Source: Vicinamibacteria bacterium
GTDB lineage: Bacteria; Acidobacteriota; Vicinamibacteria; Vicinamibacterales; 2-12-FULL-66-21
Reading direction: 5' to 3'
DNA length: 7,998 bases
Assembly: GCA_025937075.1 (NCBI GenBank)
Contig: JAICSD010000196.1
Span: 1 to 7,998 of the forward strand
The position numbers were made by a program, and so were the translations under genes. Numbering within the stretch: position 1 is the first letter of the stretch; each line of letters begins with the position of its first letter. Shown here one piece after another: positions 4,803 through 7,998 of this stretch. The notes below the pieces were generated by a model. It did no database searches and was not told the origin of the DNA. It worked only from the letters and a program-made list of their open reading frames with translations.

Positions 4803-7025
4803 ATGAAAGCAACGGCAGCACTTCTGGCTGCAGTGATCGGCGTCGCGAATGTCGCACGGGCCGGCGCCGATCCGCTGAACTGCGATCTGACGCAGTACAA
4901 GCCTTCCGCCGGCCTGACCGCGGCCGCAACAGACGACCTGCTGACGACAGAATGGCGCGGCGATCACGGCGCCGACCTTCGAGCGCGCTTCACCATCGTC
5001 AACGGACAGCCGGTGGTGCGCGAGCTGGCCATTCGGCGGGCGTCCGGAGCGTGGACGCTCCTCGGCGAGAGCCTCGCGCCGGAGTATCGCGTCGTGACCG
5101 GCGTGCGCCGCATGACCAATCAGCAGGCGGACCCGCTGCGCGCGGCGGGCGTGGAGCTGACGCCTGACGTCATTGCAAAGAACCGCTGGTATGCATTCTG
5201 GGACGCGCCGCTGTACATCCCGCCGGCCGGCCAGAAGCCCTCGCCGGATCGCGTCCTGGGTCCACCGCGAACGCCTTCGGAGATCCGGCGCGCCACCGCA
5301 TCGTTCAACACGTCGTCATGCAGCGTGAAGACGGACGGCGCAAGTCTCGAGGTGACCTTTCCGGGCCTGACGATGGGAATCTTTTCGGGCGACCTGCGGT
5401 TCACGGTGTACCGCGGCACGAATCTGATCCGGATGGATGCCATCGCCAGCACGCGCGAAGAGTGGGTCGCGTACAAGTACGAAGCAGGCCTGAGCGGCTT
5501 CTCGACTCAGCTGACGCCGCGGGTCGTGTGGCGCGACACCGGCGGCCATCAGCAACAGTACGCGTTCGGCGGCGTGAAGAACGAGACGATCGTGCCGGTG
5601 AAGGCGGCCAATCGCGTGCTGATCGCGGAGGGCCGTGCCGCCTCACTCGCCGTGTTCCCGGCGCCGCACACGTTCTTCTTCACGCGCGAGATCGACACGA
5701 ATCTCGGGTACGTCTGGTACCGAAAGGATGACGCGAGCCGCTTCGGGCTGGGCATCCGCCAGGCCGACGGCGAAGAGGTGCGGCAATACGTCGAGAACTT
5801 CGCGCTGTTCAATGCGCCGCCAGGAACGCTCCAGCACATGGGCGTGTACTTCTATGCGAGCCCGGGCGCCGCGGCTGGCGCGCGGGCGTCCGTCCTGGCC
5901 TTCACGCATGACGACACGTTCACGCCCATTCCCGGCTACAAGACGATGGTGAACCACTTTCATCTGCGGTTCACCGAGCGCGTCCGCGCGTCGGGCTCGT
6001 TCGACACGCCGACCCAGGATCTCGCCGCCATGAAGGCGCTCGGCCTCAACATCGTCGGCCTGAGCGACTTTCACGGCGACCTGCATCCCAACGATCCCGG
6101 CCCGATGCGGTTCACCGATCAGAAGGATTATCGGGAGGCCACCCGTCGAGCGTCTGATGCCGACTTTCTCGTGACACCCTGGGAAGAGCCGAGCGCGTAC
6201 TTCGGCGGGCACTACAACATCATGTTTCCGCAAAACGTCTACTGGTCGAAGGTCCGGCAGTCGGGTCAGCCGTTCGCCGCAGACGATCCGGCATACGGCA
6301 AGGTCTATCACACGGGAAGCGCAGAGGACGTCCAGAAGATGATGGATGCCGAAGGCGCCTATTGGTATCACGCTCACCCGCGGACGAAGGGGACGACCGG
6401 TTACCCGGATCTGATCTTCGACAAGCCGTGGCTGAAGAACGATCGGTATCTCGGCGTGGCGTTCAAGCCAGGCATGGGGATGGACCTATCCGAGCGCCGG
6501 CTGTGCGAATGGCGATGCTTCGACGTCACCGACACGATGAACAATCGCTTCGCGCACACCGGCCTGCAGCCGAAGTACATCATCGCGGACATCGACACGT
6601 ATCAGAAGGGTCCGGAGGACGACCTCTATCCCAACTTCCCCGTGAACTATGTGAGGCTCGAACGGACCCCCGGGCCGGACGATGACTGGAGTCCCGTGCT
6701 CGCGGCGCTTCGCAAGGGAGACTTCTTCGTCACGACCGGAGAGATTCTCATCCCGCGCTACAGTGTCGACGGCCGCGGCGATCGGCGAGTCATCAACGCC
6801 GATGTCGAGTGGACGTTCCCGCTGTCATTCGTCGAAGTCGTTTGGGGAGACGGATCGACAATCGATCGGCAAATCATCTCCGCGACCGACCTTCCTCCCT
6901 TCGGCACGAAACATTTCACGATACCGTTCGATGCGAAGGGAAAGGCGTGGGTGCGGTTCGCGGTCTGGGACTCGGCCGGCAACGGTGCGTTCGTGCAGCC
7001 GGTGTGGGTCAACGCGCGCCCCTGA
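4803..7025 (+). CDS. Exported PHP-superfamily metallohydrolase, CehA/McbA-like, with C-terminal beta domain
   Basis: From ATG 4803 this is a 740-residue protein with a signal peptide (MKATAALLAAVIGVANVARA, then GADP; cleavage near 20-23), so it acts in the periplasm or outside the cell. I prefer this start to 4782, which would add seven charged residues before the lysine. Residues about 25-375 form a long strand-rich region of no recognised family. Residues 380-600 carry PHP-type metal ligands in order: NHFHLRF (His385, His387), LSDFHGD (Asp422, His424), TPWEEPS (Glu461/462), FGGHYN (His470), YHAHPR (His523, His525) and a final IADID (Asp596), where the family usually has Asp-x-His. ALRKGDFFVTTGE followed by a C-terminal beta sandwich (about 650-740, ending VRFAVWDSAGNG) matches the CehA/McbA arrangement. 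Known members hydrolyse esters, carbamates or phosphoesters; the substrate here is unknown. Four cysteines (27, 173, 568, 572), including a CEWRC pair, could form disulfides after export. Confidence 0.82.
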   Translation: MKATAALLAAVIGVANVARAGADPLNCDLTQYKPSAGLTAAATDDLLTTEWRGDHGADLRARFTIVNGQPVVRELAIRRASGAWTLLGESLAPEYRVVTGVRRMTNQQADPLRAAGVELTPDVIAKNRWYAFWDAPLYIPPAGQKPSPDRVLGPPRTPSEIRRATASFNTSSCSVKTDGASLEVTFPGLTMGIFSGDLRFTVYRGTNLIRMDAIASTREEWVAYKYEAGLSGFSTQLTPRVVWRDTGGHQQQYAFGGVKNETIVPVKAANRVLIAEGRAASLAVFPAPHTFFFTREIDTNLGYVWYRKDDASRFGLGIRQADGEEVRQYVENFALFNAPPGTLQHMGVYFYASPGAAAGARASVLAFTHDDTFTPIPGYKTMVNHFHLRFTERVRASGSFDTPTQDLAAMKALGLNIVGLSDFHGDLHPNDPGPMRFTDQKDYREATRRASDADFLVTPWEEPSAYFGGHYNIMFPQNVYWSKVRQSGQPFAADDPAYGKVYHTGSAEDVQKMMDAEGAYWYHAHPRTKGTTGYPDLIFDKPWLKNDRYLGVAFKPGMGMDLSERRLCEWRCFDVTDTMNNRFAHTGLQPKYIIADIDTYQKGPEDDLYPNFPVNYVRLERTPGPDDDWSPVLAALRKGDFFVTTGEILIPRYSVDGRGDRRVINADVEWTFPLSFVEVVWGDGSTIDRQIISATDLPPFGTKHFTIPFDAKGKAWVRFAVWDSAGNGAFVQPVWVNARP

Positions 7026-7033
7026 CCGCTCGC

Positions 7034-7537
7034 TTACAGGCGATGGCGCCCCGATCGGTCGGGGAGTGACGCAACCGTCCAGAACAGCGAGTTGTCGAAC
7101 AGGCCGAGAAACTGATCTCTCGTCACGACCCTGGATCCGTTGACGCGCTCGGTCAGCGCCAGCAGCGACTCGAATTGGCGGCGTGGAATTCTCCCGAGCT
7201 CGGCACGCTGCGCAAGAGCCGCTGAATCGATCAGACGCTGCGCGAGCTTGTGGCTGATGGTCCGAACGGCCCAGGCCGGGTGGCGCAGGACCAGACGGTC
7301 GAACGCCGGTTTCGTGAGCGTGGCGATCTGGGTGTCACGAATCGCGACGACGGTGGCGGTGCGTTTTTCGCCGGTGACCACCGCGATTTCGCCGATGACC
7401 TCTCCTGCGCCAAGTTCGGCGACTGCGCGCTCCTCTCCCTGACCGTTGCGCACGAGGACGCGTACGCGTCCGTTGATGATCAGGCAAAGAGAATCACCGG
7501 GCTCGCCCTGCCGAACGGACGAGCGTTGTCTCGCCAA
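7034..7537 (-). CDS. Cyclic nucleotide-binding domain (second of a tandem), N-terminally truncated and frameshifted from the first
   Basis: This frame opens just after an in-frame TAG (7546-7544) and can only start at TTG 7537. It enters a CNB domain mid-fold at SSVRQGEPGDSLCLIINGRVRV, lacking the first helices and first strands. The rest is well preserved: ELGAGEVIGEIAVVTGEKRTATV contains the phosphate-binding cassette with Glu50 and Arg59, so cyclic-nucleotide binding is chemically possible. TKPAFDRLVLRHPAWAVRTISHKLAQRL is the closing helix. A C-terminal tail of about 60 residues (LGRIPRRQFESLLALTERVNGS...) has no domain I recognise; CRP-type helix-turn-helix features are not evident. It overlaps the upstream CNB frame (7494-7844) by 44 bases in another frame. 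Most likely both are remnants of one tandem-CNB gene with an internal deletion, or an assembly error; independent translation from TTG is less likely. It converges on the PHP gene, with 8 bases between stops. Confidence 0.75.
   Translation of the reverse strand: MARQRSSVRQGEPGDSLCLIINGRVRVLVRNGQGEERAVAELGAGEVIGEIAVVTGEKRTATVVAIRDTQIATLTKPAFDRLVLRHPAWAVRTISHKLAQRLIDSAALAQRAELGRIPRRQFESLLALTERVNGSRVVTRDQFLGLFDNSLFWTVASLPDRSGRHRL
7049..7064. terminator. Short perfect hairpin near the convergent gene ends
   Basis: CCCCGA, loop TCGG, TCGGGG: a 6-base-pair GC-rich stem 24 bases after the stop of the exported hydrolase and inside the last codons of the CNB gene. Neither side is followed by a T-run, so it is not a classical intrinsic terminator. 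Its location between convergent genes is the only reason to suspect a termination or 3'-end role. Confidence 0.3.
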
Positions 7538-7844
7538 CCGCTTCTACGGTTGCCGCCGCGGGGTCGTCTGACACGAGCCCCATCTCGCAGACAGTCTCTC
7601 CCGGGCTCACGTAGAACAGCACCCGCGAGACCCCGCGTGGCGTTTCCGAGATGACGCGGAGCTGCCCCGAAATGACGACGTACAGCGTTCGATGTGAGTC
7701 GCCCTGCGCGACGACAACCGCCTCGTCTGGGAGCGTCACCGGCCTGAAATCCGGAGTCAGCGCACGGAGGTCGGCTGCGTTGACGCCGCTGAATGCGGGG
7801 GCGGCGCACAAGAAGTCGGCGAGGTCGCTGACGCTCAGAGACAC
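7494..7844 (-). CDS. Cyclic nucleotide-binding-like domain (first of a tandem), C-terminally truncated
   Basis: This 116-residue frame starts with GTG at 7844; a TGA lies upstream in frame and no ATG intervenes. It reads as a CNB fold from the N-terminal helices (VSDLADFLCAAPAFSGVNAADLRAL) through VVAQGDSHRTLYVVISGQLRVI and the last strand VEAVGETTLV. It then turns into unrelated residues (RSAGRAR) and stops before the closing helix. Its phosphate-binding cassette is degenerate: CEMGLVSDDPAAAT has Cys86 where Gly precedes the Glu, and Ala in place of the conserved Arg. Even an intact domain would therefore probably not bind cAMP or cGMP in the usual way. Together with the next CNB domain (7034-7537) it probably once formed one two-domain regulatory protein. 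It follows the histidine kinase end by 65 bases on the same strand, suggesting a shared signalling unit. Confidence 0.75.
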   Translation of the reverse strand: MSLSVSDLADFLCAAPAFSGVNAADLRALTPDFRPVTLPDEAVVVAQGDSHRTLYVVISGQLRVISETPRGVSRVLFYVSPGETVCEMGLVSDDPAAATVEAVGETTLVRSAGRAR

Positions 7845-7909
7845 GTGTGATTCGCTGAAGCGAGGTCATTATTGCAGAGGATCATTCGCCGTGTGATGTG
7901 GCGGCGCCT
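7845..7909. other. Gap between histidine kinase and CNB genes
   Basis: A 65-base spacer on the minus-strand side. It is slightly richer in A+T than its surroundings, but I see no terminator hairpin, no clear promoter and only a weak ribosome site for the GTG at 7844. Co-transcription of the two genes is possible. Confidence 0.4.
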
Positions 7910-7998
7910 TCAGTCCTGCTCGTCGCGCGGCACCGTGAACGCAATCGTTGTGCCCCGGCCCGGCTCGCTCAACGCGCTGATCTCGCCGCCATGCGCGA
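7910..7998 (-). CDS. Sensor histidine kinase, C-terminal end only
   Basis: The last 29 codons of a protein entering from the right edge read AHGGEISALSEPGRGTTIAF followed by TVPRDEQD and a TGA stop. The HGGxI...S.PGxGTT.xFxxP pattern is the G2 box and final strand of the HATPase_c (GHKL) domain of histidine kinases. Such kinases autophosphorylate on a His and pass the phosphate to a response regulator. Sensor type and partner lie outside the window. Being on the same strand and just upstream of the CNB locus, it may share a transcript with it. Confidence 0.85.
   Translation of the reverse strand, partial: AHGGEISALSEPGRGTTIAFTVPRDEQD

Noticed and set aside
5643..6377. 244-codon minus-strand frame opposite the exported PHP gene
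   Set aside because: It lies opposite the conserved metal-ligand region and has no motif of its own.
7480..7869. 129-codon minus-strand frame with a good ATG (7869) across the first CNB domain
   Set aside because: Arg-rich frame-shadow; the frame starting at GTG 7844 carries the CNB fold.

Overview
This is a GC-rich chromosomal window, densely packed with coding sequence whose GC bias falls mostly in third codon positions. It has no phage, transposon, CRISPR, tRNA or rRNA signature. The gene content is trans-sulfuration-independent methionine synthesis, an OsmC/flavoprotein pair, a secreted PHP-fold hydrolase, and tandem cyclic-nucleotide-binding (CNB) domains beside a histidine kinase. This fits a free-living soil or sediment bacterium; Acidobacteriota (Vicinamibacteria-like) is my best guess, but no marker gene settles it. 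Myxococcota, Gemmatimonadota or other high-GC groups are not excluded.

Left arm (1-1479, minus strand): an OsmC-family redox protein is followed after 8 bases by a CzcO/FMO-like flavoprotein monooxygenase whose C-terminus runs off the window. The monooxygenase has no ATG, GTG or TTG at its expected start, where an ATC sits instead. A 176-base region (1480-1655) separates this pair from the divergent methionine operon.

Centre (1656-4744, plus strand): a compact operon encodes metX (homoserine O-acyltransferase), metY (O-acetylhomoserine sulfhydrylase) and a small CoA-binding Rossmann protein. The gaps are 6 bases and a 4-base ATGA overlap. MetX makes O-acyl-homoserine from homoserine and an acyl-CoA, and MetY exchanges the acyl group for sulfide to give homocysteine. 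The CoA-binding protein is unassigned, but its coupling to an acyl-CoA-consuming step is suggestive.

Right arm (4803-7998): first comes a plus-strand gene for a large exported protein with PHP/CehA-McbA-type metal-binding motifs. Convergent to it, on the minus strand, are the tail of a histidine kinase and a locus of two CNB domains in different frames. The junction between those two domains looks like an internal deletion with a frameshift. The most interesting points are this CNB junction, the missing start codon of the monooxygenase, the possible leaderless start of metX, and the metXY/CoA-binding coupling. I saw no clear evidence of a wholly new multi-gene system.
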